Numbered from the stretch's first letter, positions 48,616 to 62,608 are shown. The stretch is DNA of 64,000 nt from Glossina fuscipes (GCF_014805625.2 NW_023998415.1:32532270-32596269); one strand, 5' to 3'. Notes: a model not told the origin generated them from the sequence alone. Numbers and translations are program-made.

Positions 48616-49914
48616 AAAGCGATGCACATATAAAGAACTAAGATAAGTAACGTGAATCCATTTTATCCACCATCAGGATAAATAACTCTGATAAACAATT
48701 GTTACTTACGTAGAAACGCGTAAGAGACAAACTTTAACAATAGCATAACAGACAATAGGTAAAAACGTAACTGAACAACTATTTGGGCATGAAGAGAAAA
48801 GTTTTCTTATGCGTATCGCCTGAGGGATATAAACGGTAGAAAGGAATGTGTAAAACAGCGATATTAGGTGATTTAATGAATTCACTGAATCATAGCATAG
48901 TTTGTGATTAAATCCATTAATCAAATTGGATTATTACGATCATGGGAAATCTGTTGTATGTTAACCGATGTATAAGCGATAAGTGAATTCATTTTGTTTT
49001 TCTGAAATGTGTTCAAATTTACATCCTTCCAAGAATTTAATTACGCAATGCCTATTATACCCATTATATTAGGGGAGAATGAACAATTTTATAGTGGATA
49101 TTTTTTTTCTACGAAGACCAAATAATTTTAAGAAAAGCAATGAAAACTTCATTGAAAACATGTACTTTTCAATTGACTAAGAATAAGCAAAAATTCGTTA
49201 TTAAGATTTAAGATTTTACTTCAAAAATGGTAGCAATTTGCTCTTAAAATTAGGTAACAAAATGATTTCTTTAACCTTCTTTTAAAGCAATATGCAATAT
49301 TCGATAAATTCATCTGCATACGTAAGTTCATTTAATTTCAAGCACATAAGAGTAAGATTTAAGAAATTCATCTTAAAAGTAGGCAACAATTTTTGTAATT
49401 TGTTTCATCTAATACTGGATGTAAAAAAGGGACATAAGACAAAGAATCTGTTTTATACGGATTGCATCGAAACCTTTAACACACGACCTCCGCAATTTTT
49501 ATGCATAAACCTGAGCAGGACGAGAGCGTGAAGAGAAAGAAAAAAATCGGATTTTATAATCATAATAGTGACATATAAACTGGTATGAATAGATATGCGC
49601 TGTTATTCGCATTGGCCACAGAGAGTAATTACAAAAAAAAAGTTTCTTTAATTTTTTCATGAAGAGAGAATTAAAATATTTTCATAGCTAAAGAAAGTTT
49701 TTAGCGTCGAACAATGATTGCGAAATGAAAGTGTAATAATCTTTAATCCGAGTATATCAAGCTATGATCTTTTAACGCCGGCATTAATAGCAGTACTAGT
49801 TTACCGTATTGCTATTAGTGCGACTCTTGTTTCGATTAGTTACTGATAAAGAGGAACATTATAATTCTATCATATTTAATCGATATTTATGTGTATGTGT
49901 GTTTGTGTGTTTTC

Positions 49915-49948
<34 letters not shown>

Positions 49949-51916
49949 AACAAATTTGATATCGTAATTTTGTACGGTTTGGTTTTTCATTTTGGCGAAA
50001 AATTTCAAAAACATATTTTCCCCTTTCCCTCTTATGAAGATTCGAATGTGGAAAATTGGGAAAACATTTCGTTTCAATTTTTTATAATAACTTTTCATTT
50101 CTTTTATTTTAATATTTTTTTGTTTAACGTTCCCTGCACGCTTTTTTTGTGCTTTCACTTTAACTAAAATCAATGAAAAATTTATTTAAATAATTTGCGA
50201 AAAGTCCCTCATACAAAATTGTTTCGAAATTTTGTTCGAAACTTTTTTCGCATACTTCGTTTAATTAATATTTATTTTAAATCTTCCGCGACCGTAACCC
50301 TTGTCTAGCGCATAAAGTACTGCAACCTATCGTTAATGGTTTAATTACATACGCAACCATGATTCAATTTGCGAAGGAAATTTATCCCATCAAAGACTCG
50401 CCAAGCAATTGTTGCCACCATTCTTGCAGAGTATAGTGTACCGCAGTTTCGTTTTATGTACAACACGTTTAACTATCGTTATGAAACTTACACAGTAAAT
50501 ATAAACTTTTAAGTTCCATTCATGTCACTGATGCAACGACTGAGCGAAATTGAAGAGAAGCCACACATACATATAAACGTTTTTATTTATTTTTATTGCG
50601 CACTTTCCAAGACATCCTAGATCTTGAAAGTAGAAAACAATTACTTTTGCGTTCTACCCTCTTATAAATAATCCGCAATTTGTTTGCAAAATTAATTACT
50701 TTGTCCGCATTATTTCATAGATTGCTTACTTAAAGGCAGACAGTCTCTCTTTCATATGTCTGTTTTTATGATCTCTCCATTAAGCGATTAATTTGAAAAT
50801 TCGAGAATAAAAATGAAAAATGAAAAATTAAAAATTAAAAATTAAAAATAACATATGCATTAAGTAGAATATTGAACACCCATTAAAAAAATAAATCGAA
50901 TTATGAAACCATTTATTTTTCTTGAGCCGATTCTATTTGCTTTGGACTTGGATTATCCCATAAAGCCATGTGATGACATGTGCGTAGGGTGCACAATTAT
51001 TGCCGCGAACCCGTTTATCAAAGATTTGCTTATATCTAATTGTATGCTTAATATCATCAAATTCCTTTACAACGGACAGATTAGCAAACAACGCTAAAAA
51101 GCGTTTCAATCAATTTAATAAATATATATATATATGTGAGGTTGGATTGAAAACTCTCTTCGGGAACTGTGTTAGCGAATAGCTTATATAAGAGCATGAA
51201 GCATCAAATAAAAGTAAATATAAGCAAATATGTTTGTGTGTTTAACATCGTATATGTAGTTGAAAAATGAAATCAAAAATTTTCGAAAAATACTTAATAA
51301 CGCAATTTCGAAATATTTCGAGTGAAAAATTAAGTTTTTGTAGTTGCGAATGTATTCACTTGAAATATTTATTACGTGGTTTTGTTACATAGACGATCTC
51401 CCTCTGATAGATACGATCAGAGTTAGAGTTTTAATCATATGGGTCAGATTGAAACCAAGAAAAAAAAAAACAACGGCATTAAGGCTCGATTATTATGCTT
51501 AGAAATAGTTACCAGTAATATTGGCTTTATTCAAATATATTTGCGCTGAATTGAACGCACTTTAAACAGAGTCATCTTTGCACAAACACCTATCGTACAA
51601 TTTTAATTGAAAGCCTTTAAAAAATTTAATGTTTTTTGCTTTTGTTTTTTTCTTTGTTTTTTTTTTTTTTTTTTATGGTTGTCGCATATAAAAGTAGCAA
51701 AAGTTTTAAGGCAAATAAAAAACGTTCATCCTGTGTATCTTTATCGAAATTGTCTAAACGATTGACGAGAGAGTACCGACTGTGTTCATAGCAAACAAGC
51801 TATAATATGAATGATGTTATAAGCACGCACACCAATGCAAAATTGCAAATAGTAAAAAGGAATGAAAAAAGAAAACACACCCAAGGAAATAGTTACAATG
51901 TATGGACAATGTAAAG
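48616..51916. other. no gene seen
   Basis: AT-rich unique sequence. A tract of (AAAAATT/AAAAATG)n lies at 50809-50850. Open frames of 60-104 codons are unrecognised or overlap the GT repeat. Confidence 0.65.
49915..49940. repeat. (GT)13 microsatellite
   Basis: Pure GT array inside a longer interrupted GT region starting at 49890. Confidence 0.95.
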
Positions 51917-51990
51917 CAGAGTTTTCCAAGCGGTGCACAGCGCCCGGTTACTGAGGCGCGAACAATTGCCAAGGGGTGGCCCTGAAATTA
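51917..51990 (+). mobile_element. possible hAT-type transposon end
   Basis: CAGAGTTTTCCAAGCGGTGC starts a GC-richer patch that continues with GCGCCCGGTTACTGAGGCGCG, AATTGCCAAGGGGTGGCCCTG. Many hAT elements begin CAG(G/A)G(G/T)TT(C/T)(C/T)CAA and carry GGGGGCGCG followed by ...AGGGGTGGC within the first 70 bases. I could not find the opposite end or a clear 8-base target duplication, so this is either a solo end, a short non-autonomous fragment, or chance resemblance. Confidence 0.4.
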
Positions 51991-52763
51991 ATTTCAAACG
52001 TGAAGCTTAGATTGAAAGCGACGAAATGATATCTGAAAAAATAAAATAAACAGAAAGCGTCACCTAAGCATGCTTACGGCTACACACTTTGGTTAAATTT
52101 AAGCCGGGAAGGTGCGGAAAGAAAATGTTTTTTCCCATGCAGGCATAGAAGCGTAAATGTTGTAAATCTCTGGTGTGCAAAAAAAAAAAAAAAAAAATCA
52201 AAATACCAGAAAAACGTTGTGTAAATGAATACAATTTGTAAAGAATTTGTCAGAATACAAAGATTGTATTGTACATAAAAATAAAAACCAACACATTCGC
52301 ATATATGCTTACAATGTGTTGTCTTGCCTGCAAGTATATATATGAGAATATAGGTATGGGTTAGTTAGTAATGGTAGACGACTAAATAAAAAATGCAGTT
52401 AGTTTGAAATGAAAATTTATACAGTTAACGTGTCCTTTCACTATGTTAACAATGTAACAGATCGTCTATGCACTTATGTGTTTTATGCTTTTTCAGTGAA
52501 TTTTTATAACCAAAACCGAAGGGAGGACAAAATGTACAAAAACTGTTATCCCGTTCGTAATCAGCAGCAAAACATTTTTTTTTTACAACTTAAGCATTAA
52601 TGTTAATCTTTAACGCTTTAATATTTTGAAGTGACTTAGCTACGACCGTATTGAACGCAGCTTTTAAGCAAATCGAAAGAAATATTTGAAAATTTTGAAA
52701 TATTCTTCGTAAGGCTCGAAATCATTCTTCATTCGTTCGTCTGACGGTATAAGAAAGTTTGTA

Positions 52764-52768
<5 letters not shown>

Positions 52769-52798
<30 letters not shown>
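52769..52798. repeat. (TC)15 microsatellite
   Basis: Pure TC array. Confidence 0.95.
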
Positions 52799-52802
<4 letters not shown>

Positions 52803-53628
52803 GTTAGCAACTGCTTTAATTCGCCTTTGACGACTTAATTAAAAAAACCCTGAGGGCTAAATGCAGGCGATAGTAGGACGACTCTACATAACTTAGAGGA
52901 TCCTACTCTTTTCTTCCCGGAAAAGACGATATCTATCGCCCTAGCACTTCAAATATTTATTATTTATTATTTCAATGTCCAAGGAGGAGTAAGCGCTCCC
53001 AGTTAATCTACTAACTTGCTGGTACGGGGGGTGCACACATAGGCCTGTGAGAAATTATGTGAATCGTAGATTTCTATAGCAGCTGACTACACGGCAAAGA
53101 GATCTCCTATCGCCGTGAAAGGAAAGTTGAATTGTTTTCTTGCTGCCGAGCGAGAATAGCGGGAAAGCTTTGATTCTAAATGAGTCCTAATTATATTGGA
53201 ATTTTTTAAGTTATTTGTAATTAAAAAAACAAAATAAACTTTAATTTCCGTGTACGAGGAAATACAATGAATTATTGCGGATAATAGTTGACGAATGAAT
53301 ATCGCCAACTGCATGCACTTAAGGACAATATAGATTGAAAGCTATGAACTTTAATATAGCTCCCTATCATAATAGATAGAATATTTATGGAGTTGGACAA
53401 TAAATAAAAAATTACAGTATAAATTTAATTTTACTCGTTTTTTATTTATTTATTTATTTTTTTATTTCGTTCATTTGTGTTCATTCGCAAGCGGAACCTT
53501 TTAAGTGCATTTACTGCAATTCATTTACCGTCATACAGATATGGCCAACCTCTCGTACATAAAATTTATATTAAAGCGAAAAAAAAGGCAACCAAATTAC
53601 ATAAGGTTGCAGAATAGGAATGCCGCGT

Positions 53629-53662
<34 letters not shown>

Positions 53663-53666
53663 AGAG
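53629..53666. repeat. (AAG)n microsatellite
   Basis: About 12 AAG units with one GAGG interruption. Confidence 0.95.
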
Positions 53667-55554
53667 AACAACAATAACAGAAAAATAAAGTACAATAATA
53701 GTGATTTACTTGAAGTATTTTTCCATAGCTACGATGAATAGATGAATTTATATTAGCGTCTGTCCGCGCACTTTATTACCAGTCTTTTTTCGGACGCACA
53801 CATATGTTGGTCTTTGTTACCCAGTTCATTTGTGTTTGTATGTAAAACGAAAATCCTAAAGCCAAAGCTGTGATAATTGTTGCTCTGTACATGCATTTTA
53901 GTTATTCGTTCTGTGTATGGGAAAGGTACAGTTAGTTTATATATATATATATATATACATGTATGTATGTGTATGTGTATCCCATTAAGGTTTTATGGTC
54001 TTTTGTTTAAATTTCTTGTTCTCTTTTTATTAGTTTTTCTTCTTTCAATTTTTATTTGTGGTCTTTCCTTACATAGTACCTTAACTTATATTAAAAACTC
54101 GTTCGCGTTTGTAACGCATAAAATTAAAATACACTTGCATTTCTCTCCTTCAAAGTGACAGAACAAACTTTAAACTCTAAAATTTGCCTGGCTGTAGTAA
54201 GCGCGCGTGCGCGAGCTCCTTGCAAATCTTTACAATTTTTCCGAAAATTGCTCCTTTCACTCCATAGGAGCGGTAAGCTGAAGTACGGCGGTTCTTCAAA
54301 GAAATACTTCTTTGGAATTTAGCGTAGTACAGCAGTTATCAAACCCAAGGTCTTACGATAACACAAAACTGAAATAATTCACATCAGCTCACGAAATATG
54401 TCTTCTGTGGGGATTTTTTAATCCGAAAATTTATCAGAGACATAGTGCAAGCGTAAACAGCTCGAGATGAAAATATGACTTAATCTATTTCGCAAAATTC
54501 CATAAAGGCAATTGTTACAGCGTTAAAATATTTTGCAAATTATTTGCTTAGGTATTATATGAAAAACAATTGCAGCGAAGCTGTGGTTAACCATCATTGC
54601 CGCGATATTATTTTATTAATCTCCACGCCTCTGAACTAATAAAACTGGTATTAAACTGTGTTTTTGGTAAGCGTATTATAATCCATACCATTTTACGGTT
54701 AACATTATTATAAATTTAATTAAAAAATAAGATATTTTATCCACATACTCCCGGTCCTTATCTACTCCTGTGGCGCTATGTTTTAAAGTTTCACGTCGGC
54801 AAATGTTTACAAACAATACTTCACTGTTGTTACAAATTAGTTTACCGAATTGCACACCTTCACTGTACCCAGCCGTGAATTATAATAAATTTTCGTCATA
54901 TGGAAATCAATTTCATTAGTAGGAGAAGGTGAGAGGATAAGGCAATCAAACTTGTTCGCTTTTACTTATTTGCCCTGAAGCAATCGTCCCACTAATCCAG
55001 CACAGTTTACGATTCAATTGTGTCACGATACATTTCAACCTTGAGAGTCGAAGTTGATATTTTAGCGACCAACATCGCAATGCCGTCATCTTAACGTACG
55101 TTTTAACGCCGATTAGCAAAAGGCTCGCGATTGTGTACTATTTTCACTTATTCGTATAAAATGATCTTATTAAAATAATATATAACACGTGTACCATAAT
55201 TTTCATAACTAGAAATTCTTCCATAGCGAACTCTGCATTTATTTGGTTGAAGAGCAATCATATCCTGCGGGTGTTATTTTAGAGAGCGCAGCGTGGACCA
55301 AAGTGTCGCGAGGTTTAGCAAATAAATATTTCATATGCCGGCCTGCATTGGTCAGATATCCAACCACGAATTATGCGCACGCTATGTACATGCTTTTTAA
55401 TCAGTCTGCAGTTAGTCCCCATAAAATTAGTTAGTGCACTTAAGGCTATATATATATATACCAAACCTTTATCAACAATTTGAGATTGTGTTGGGCAAAC
55501 CAAGAAATGAAGACACCTACACACAGACACATTTACGCGTATTTCGAATTTGGC

Positions 55555-55695
55555 ATTGCTTAATGGCGTGTCCCTTAACCGAAACGGCTTGTTCTTAGTG
55601 CAGACCTGCGTGCAAGAACTTCCAATGCTTCTGCAAAATTCGAAGCCGATACCTTCATTTTTGCGGCCAAGAGAATGCTTACGTCAGACATTATG

Positions 55696-55732
<37 letters not shown>

Positions 55733-55835
55733 TGACAGACAGATGAACATGCCCAAATCAATTCAGCTTTCGTCTGGATGTCGCAAACGTTTTAATCAAA
55801 TGCATAGGCGTCCCATCCTTCGGTGATGAATATGT
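55555..55835 (-). repeat. dispersed (TGTC)n-containing repeat, copy 2
   Basis: Reverse-complement copy of the repeat at 11.55 kb. On the minus strand it begins with the complement of CCATCCTTCGGTGATG (55812-55828), giving CATCACCGAAGGATGG. It continues through TGAATTGATTTGGGCATGTT, then the complement of the (CAGA)n array (55696-55744), then CTCTTGGCCGCAAAAATGAA (complement of 55655-55674). The stretch 55632-55704 aligns without gaps to 30147-30219 at roughly four identical bases in five, counted by eye. No open frame is explained by it: a 61-codon frame at 55550-55735 is an accident of the repeat. Confidence 0.75.
55696..55744 (+). repeat. (CAGA)n microsatellite within repeat copy 2
   Basis: About 12 units of CAGA with an interruption (ACTGAC) near 55731. 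It occupies the same internal position as the (TGTC)7 array of copy 1, but is longer. Confidence 0.95.
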
Positions 55836-56470
55836 GTGTGATATGAGATTTGTGGTATCATCTAAGATCAATGTATGTAGAGAATTAATATTAGCTTTAG
55901 TTTGCAAACAACTATCAGGCAAAAGCTAATGGCTGAACTGAATTAAACTGAATTTAACTTCTAAATGCTTTTATTTTGTAAATCTTTCAAGCCAATGCTA
56001 ATATAAATAGTTATAGCTGTGTAAGTAGGGTATTAGAGAACTAAGAAATTACGTTCGCTTCTGTATACACAATGAAGCGTACATACTAATAAATAAATGT
56101 ATAATGAATATAAACGCAAACATTTATACATATATATATAATTAAGAAAATATATATTTATTCACAAAGTGAATCAGATTACAAATCAATTGCTCTTTTA
56201 GTGCACACTTTCGTACAGACACACACGCATGACTGCTTAATGCCGCAATTACCAACATACACGCTATATATGCTATACCGTAATTGTGGTTGTTTTTTTG
56301 TTTTTTGCTTTATTGTATGAATAGGTGCACTTTTGTATACGAAACAAGTGTTTGCTAAGTTTAGCTTTTGTTGGTTCTTAACTTTTATTAAATTCAATAT
56401 TCAAGTTGTAACAAGTTGTATCAACTTACATGCCAATAAAGATTTAGTTTAAGGAAATCTTATATGCACA

Positions 56471-56494
56471 CATATATATATATATATATATATA
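56471..56494. repeat. (TA)12 microsatellite
   Basis: Pure TA array. Confidence 0.95.
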
Positions 56495-56795
56495 GATATA
56501 TGTATCTTATTACATGCGCTCGTTTGCTTATGTCTCTAATTTTTATAGCATTTTTGCTAAATGAATCACTTTCCGTTCGATTAAACTTTAAATTAAGGTT
56601 AGTCTTCGTTCGTTTGATTTCAGGGTAAGAATGCGGTGTCAAATTGACCTTAATTGTACTGTATATAGCTTAGAAATTCTGCAAATCCGTCTTAAGTGAT
56701 TAAGATTGCTTATCCCAATAGGGGTATGATGGGACCCGTCAAAAAAGACTCAGGATATTCGTACCCTCTTTCAATCTGTTATCAATTATATGTGA

Positions 56796-56798
<3 letters not shown>

Positions 56799-56855
<57 letters not shown>

Positions 56856-56886
56856 GAGAGAGAAAGATGGATAGATAGATAGATAG
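56799..56886. repeat. (AG)n followed by (GATA)n
   Basis: AG array of about 65 bases (one ACAG break) followed by (GATA)4 at 56869-56886. Confidence 0.95.
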
Positions 56887-57348
56887 AGAGAGGAGAGAGA
56901 AGGTGTTTTAAAATTTTCGAAAATATCTCTCTTGTCAACCGATTAAGTCATTAGACGATTAGATGTTTTACAAAAATGCGCTAAACGGATTCCTCTATCC
57001 ACGCAGCCCAAAAACATGTGCATTTGTTGAAATTCGAAATGAATATTGTGATACTATTGAAATAATTCCTTTATCCAACTTGCGTGCTATATAGAATATG
57101 GCAAACGCTAATAACAATAAAGGCAAGTAATAGCGAAAGTAGGTCTGAGCAAAACGCTATTGTTAACTAAATTAATTTGTCCAAATAGAGCGTAGAAACC
57201 GGGAAAATTGCCAAGCGAATGAATCATATACAAATCCATGTATTGTGGTAAAGTTCGTATACTGTAGACATTTTGCTTCACTTTAGATAATCGGATCGAG
57301 GATGTACTTTGCAAATAATAACATAATCGTGTAATTGGAACTGAAAGC

Positions 57349-57389
57349 CTCTCTCTCTCGCTCTCTATCTTTCTCTGTCTCTCTTTCTT

Positions 57390-57417
<28 letters not shown>
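57349..57417. repeat. (TC)n microsatellite
   Basis: Interrupted TC array. It lies about 500 bases from the (AG)n array in complementary sense. Confidence 0.95.
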
Positions 57418-57420
<3 letters not shown>

Positions 57421-57934
57421 TCATAATATCGGCCTGTAGTGGCAAAAGTCTGCTTTTTTCTGGTTCCTAATGACGGAACAATAAAAACCAAAACTAAATA
57501 ACTTGTGGATATGTTTCTAATTGATTAAAGCATGTTTGGTTCAAAAAAAAAAAAAAAAGAGAAACTGCATTTACATAGTATTTACACGCATCATATTCTC
57601 GTTCATAAATAGATGATGGCATATTAATATGTCCCTAATGAGCTTTAAATATTTCCCTATACTATGTATAATGAAATTTGTAAATAGGCGAAGAGAAAAG
57701 GAATAAATGAATGAAACAATAACAATTTTCAATTACAAACTAAATTATTAATGATCGTGTAAATAAAGCAAAATACGAAATTTTGTAACAAAAATAAACG
57801 CACATTCATACGCCCTTTCATAAGGATTATCGAGTGTGTAACAAAATGAGATGAGACGGTTTCGAACACATTCTTGCAAAAACTTTCTTCTTTCGTGAAT
57901 GCACGAATCACGGCTGCCGAATGAATGATACACA

Positions 57935-57936
<2 letters not shown>

Positions 57937-57972
<36 letters not shown>
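57937..57972. repeat. (CA)18 microsatellite
   Basis: Pure CA array. The 107-codon minus-strand frame through it (57748-58071) is repeat-coded Cys-Val. Confidence 0.95.
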
Positions 57973-57975
<3 letters not shown>

Positions 57976-58272
57976 ACACACATATATATACCAACGATGT
58001 TGGCTTGACGTGTTCAGACACTTTACAAAATTATTATAGTAAATTGGTGGGATTTTTGTCGACAAACCCAAAAAAATGATATGATAATGAATTTACCAAT
58101 TGCGACGATCAAATCGACAATGTCACCTCATCGCAAGACGAGTGGTGGTAGCATTTTAATTTTAATTAGAGTACAGCGTAGCACATTATGGTGAACTTTT
58201 GGCAGTGAGTGCCTTTTGTTATACCTTCTCGATACTATTTTTATTAAAAAAGTAATCAATTATATGTACATC

Positions 58273-58273
<1 letters not shown>

Positions 58274-58305
<32 letters not shown>

Positions 58306-58306
58306 A
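58274..58306. repeat. (TA)n microsatellite
   Basis: Pure TA array followed by AT-rich sequence. Confidence 0.95.
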
Positions 58307-60336
58307 GTAATATATATAATTATATAAATAAGTAATGGCGTTGATTAACAAAAGCGCATAATATAATACCGTACGTAATATACAAAAAGGCTTTATACTC
58401 ACTAGAGATAATCATCAAATCTACATATGCGATGGTAAATAAATAATTGAGAATAATTATAAACATATGTAATATGTAATAGTTGTGTAATTGAGAAATA
58501 TATTAGGAATTGGAAGAACATTTTAATCTAGATAAGCGAAAAAAAAAAAAAAATTTATTTTATTTAAATTTTTACCATTCACTTGCAATGCAATGCGTAA
58601 GCGAGTGGGAAGGAACAACGGGAATGAAAACAATAACAAGCAATTAATAAAGTGAAATTAACTGAGCTCGCGTCGTTTGAACAAATACTTCTTTCGCTGG
58701 AAGCCTTTTCCGTAAATAAATAAATATCCATTAGAGGCGGAATAGTTGTACAGAACAGTAGAATGCCACATGCATTCATTATGCACAACTATGTCGTTAC
58801 GCGCATATATTTCGTTTTTGTAAATCTTTTGCAGGGAGCGAGACAATACTGTAACAGAATTGTATTCGCCCAGCAGCAGTGTTTTGGATACTTATCCAAT
58901 ACACATGAAATTGCAAATTAAAAAAAAAAAAAAAACTTTTTAATTGTGTCGATCATTTGATCGATCAAGAAGATCGATTTTGTCCACTAAGGCTTCCAAT
59001 TGATTTGGACAATGTTTGCAATAAACTTAACTTAAATATCTGCCGTAAGGGTCGCAAGTTGCAATTTTTTGTTGATCACGTTCACAGCAAAATTTCAATC
59101 AAATATCTCTGATGGCTTGCAAATTATTGACGACAACATTTTAAACTTGATTTTTAGTTCTCAATTATTCTAAACACATTAAAGACACTCACCAGGCTTG
59201 CTCTTCAACTTTAGATCATGAGGGTAGGTGGAAAGTCTCAGTCAATTTTGATGCTTTGGATCGACAATAATTACAACGGAGTTTGATAAGGATGTGTTTT
59301 GTACCGAGAAGCCATCTCGACTCTATCGATGAAAGATGAAAAAGTATTGCAGATAAGAACTGTAATAACTTTGCTTCTAGAGAATAAATTTTGCGAATAA
59401 GGATTGGGTTTCGGAGACAAAGTCTTCGTAAGTTGCATTTAAAAAAAAGCCGCCTATTTCTTCCGTTATGAACTTATCTCTAAACGTATACGCATACATT
59501 AAATTCTAATGGGTGTTGTCCCGTATTACAATATTTTCACTTCACGTCAGCGAGTGTAGCTAAGTAAAGACGCAATAGTTGTTTTAGAACAGCTCTAATC
59601 GATTCGTTAGCTCAGTGAGATGAAAATTTTTGAAATTTTTTATTAGTCGTAGATGTGTTCATGGTTCAAGGTTGAATCGAGCTCTTGCATACTCCCATAC
59701 AAAAGTGTACGATAGATAGGCCAGGGCACAATACCAGCCTATCCGGTAAGAAAGTTTTGAACTTCCGTCCTTTTGTCTTCCTGAAACTTTTGCATGCATA
59801 TATTTGGAGTGTAATCAATCGTCTGTGAACTGTATCTTGGGCTTTATGATGCCAAGTGCGTTCACCCATTCCAATTTCCGACGATATGATCTTTTATTGA
59901 TCTCTATTGATAGAATATGTTATTCCGTAACGCAAAAGTGCCTGACTTCAACCAGATGCTTAACGATGTTAGATTCTGTTACACCAAAGCTCTTTTCATT
60001 TCAACGATAACGCAAAAGTCTGTGACCGCCGAACGACAATTAGTTAATCGGAAATTTAGTTTTTAAATATATGCGCGCATTTTATAATCGCTTACTGCAT
60101 TTGTGCATGCGGATCGATAGGATTAAAGCGAGTTGCAAGCGTACGTCGGTTTAAAATCTTTTTATTTCTTATTTTGAATTTTCAATGCAAATTTCTGGGT
60201 AGTGGGTGCGAACGAAATAACAAAGTTTACATATCTTGCAATTTGGTTGGGTGGCTGCTCTGAAAACAAACTACATATTAAAGGCATTTCATGCATTCAA
60301 TCATTTAACCCTACAATTATATGTGCGTGTATATGC

Positions 60337-60342
60337 TTTCTT

Positions 60343-60377
<35 letters not shown>

Positions 60378-60454
60378 ATATATATATATATCTATATATA
60401 TACGATTATTCCCATGTCAGAGATGATTTACATAAAAATTGTAAATAACCTACG

Positions 60455-60499
<45 letters not shown>
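60337..60499. repeat. (TC)n-(TA)n compound and second (TA)21
   Basis: TC array 60337-60374 joined to TA 60375-60402, then 55 bases of unique sequence, then (TA)21 at 60458-60499. Confidence 0.95.
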
Positions 60500-60504
<5 letters not shown>

Positions 60505-60757
60505 GCTTACGTGTATATGTATAGTGGATATATCTATGTATTTATATTCAATGTATGTTTATTTGCGTTTGCATTATTAAACTTAAGGGTCTCGTGCTTG
60601 ACAGGCATTAGTGTGCGAAATAGATGAGTGCATATGCAGCTTCGTATATACTTACTCGTTATATTAAATTTTACATAGATGACGTTCACGCCTTCATCGC
60701 TACGTTGAGTTTAATGCAATTAATTGTTGCAGTTTAAGCAAATAAAAAATTGAAAAG

Positions 60758-60783
60758 AAAAAAAAAAAAAAAAAAAAAAAAAA
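60758..60783. repeat. A26 homopolymer
   Basis: Pure A run followed by CAAAACAAAA. Confidence 0.95.
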
Positions 60784-62284
60784 CAAAACAAAATGTTTCC
60801 ACTCTTCCATAATTCAAAACATCATAATGAAGATCAACATTAATTAAAGTTTAAAGCGCGTTTTTAAGCAAGCACTACATGCATACAGTACTTTCCACTT
60901 ATGTTTATGGAGCTTTTGCTTCTCCTACAGCAGCGATAAGTTGTAAAAACCCAAACTTTCTACTGACTGATAATGGCTGCGGTGTTGTGCAGCGAAATTA
61001 CATTTGATTAACTTCAGCGAATATTGTGAAAGAATATGAAGTTAATGGGCGAATCGAAAGATAACTACATTTGTTTATACTCATTACCAATATTACTGAG
61101 AATTCAAAAAACTTGTGTATTTTACTATACAAGGTGAGATAGACAAAGAAAAGAAGCGCACACTTATGGATATCAACTAAACGATATGTTCATATGACTG
61201 TTGAAGGACGTATATAAAAACTTTCAACACATTTTTGATTTATTATGCGCGTTTTTGTTGACTAAGTAATTAAAATATTAAACGAATTGATGTTATTAAG
61301 CATAAAATATATATTCGGTCCTAGCATTTTAGCTCTGCATGCATATCGATAATATTATAATTGATGGTTTAACTCCTCGATCTCATAGATATCCTCCAAT
61401 AATAGTTAAGGTCACATAAAATAATTGCGAAATAATTGCATCAATCATTTCAGAACTCTACTGCGAAATAGTCCTTAAGCAAGTCACATAAAAACTACTT
61501 AATTACTTAAGACTAATGTACATATTACTTAATTAAATATTATATAAGGATATCATACATTACCCAAATTGCTTGTATTTTTCCATTAAAAGTACTTATC
61601 ATCTGTTTCAGTTCGCTTATTAATGTTTTATATTAATTACGGAAACTGAAGTTGATCTTGAGCGTCTTGACAAATCGTTCGATAAAAAAAATTAAATCCA
61701 AATTGGATAGATTGCATCATTGTGGAACCAGACTAGGATATTGCAAGCACAATTTTTTTTTTCTTATTTAAGTCGGGAACTTTCCAATCCACTTTTGTAT
61801 AGATCTAAGGTATATTGTAGGTACTCGTCGTGGCCCCTATATATATAGAAATGGAGAGTATAATATATTTAGAATATATATGTATATATAGGTAATTACC
61901 TGGAAAGCTTGAAAGCGTGAAAAATTTTCAATTCATTATCGCAATATCTGAAGTCATTTTCGAAAATTTCCTTAAAGTAGTGAAAAATAGCGTCATTTGA
62001 TGGCAAAGACACGCCAACCACTTTTAAGATTTAACAAGCGATGCAAACTAGAAGTGAACCATATCCGATGCGCATAGCATAGATTTTTCGTTATCATCAT
62101 TTTTGTGATCCTTAAATATCAATTAAGGCTGTTTCTTGTTTTCTTTTACGCCAAATCTCAGGGTGTTTGCATCCTATTGATCCGGAAAACTTTTGCTTAC
62201 AATTGAAACTTTTATTGCAGATTTTCTTTACATTCGTTTCCACGTAAAGGAAATATTGGTAGATAGAAGAAAAAATAATCAATT

Positions 62285-62286
<2 letters not shown>

Positions 62287-62327
<41 letters not shown>
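62287..62327. repeat. (GA)20 microsatellite
   Basis: Pure GA array. Confidence 0.95.
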
Positions 62328-62332
<5 letters not shown>

Positions 62333-62608
62333 ATGAATATAATTTGTTTGTTGGCTTTCTTTGTTTTTGTAATTTCTATACGTTCAATAAACAAGTGCGC
62401 TTAGCCTTAATCTAGCTCGACATGTTCACTAAAAGATTAACTCTATACCCACCACAAGACTTAATCTTCATTAAGATACATTTGTTTATTAAAATTCAAG
62501 TGGCACTTAATGTATAAAATGTGTAGCGGTGCTTAAGTCATATGCTAGACGGGTGGCGGTGTGTGAAAGGGAATGCCTTTTAAAAAGTCAGTGAAAATTA
62601 GACTCATT

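Larger units (their letters stand above)
51991..55554. other. no gene seen
   Basis: AT-rich sequence with (TC)15, (AAG)n and a short (TA)n at 53938-53957. GCGCGCGTGCGCGAGCTC at 54201-54218 is a brief alternating purine-pyrimidine GC run. TCAAAGAAATACTTCTTTGGA near 54297-54317 forms a good hairpin. Confidence 0.6.
55836..60336. other. no gene seen
   Basis: AT-rich sequence with (TA)n, (AG)n, (TC)n and (CA)n arrays and A runs at 57543-57558, 58540-58553 and 58920-58935. Open frames of 60-127 codons overlap the repeats or lack recognisable features. Confidence 0.65.

Noticed and set aside
51998..52016. 19-base near match TGAAGCTTAGATTGAAAGC to about 13241-13259
   Set aside because: One near-identical match of this length is expected by chance between sites in a 64 kb AT-rich window; the flanks do not align.
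55696..55744. Tandem (CAGA)n array as a CRISPR-like array
   Set aside because: It is an uninterrupted 4-base microsatellite with no spacers; no CRISPR structure exists anywhere in the window.
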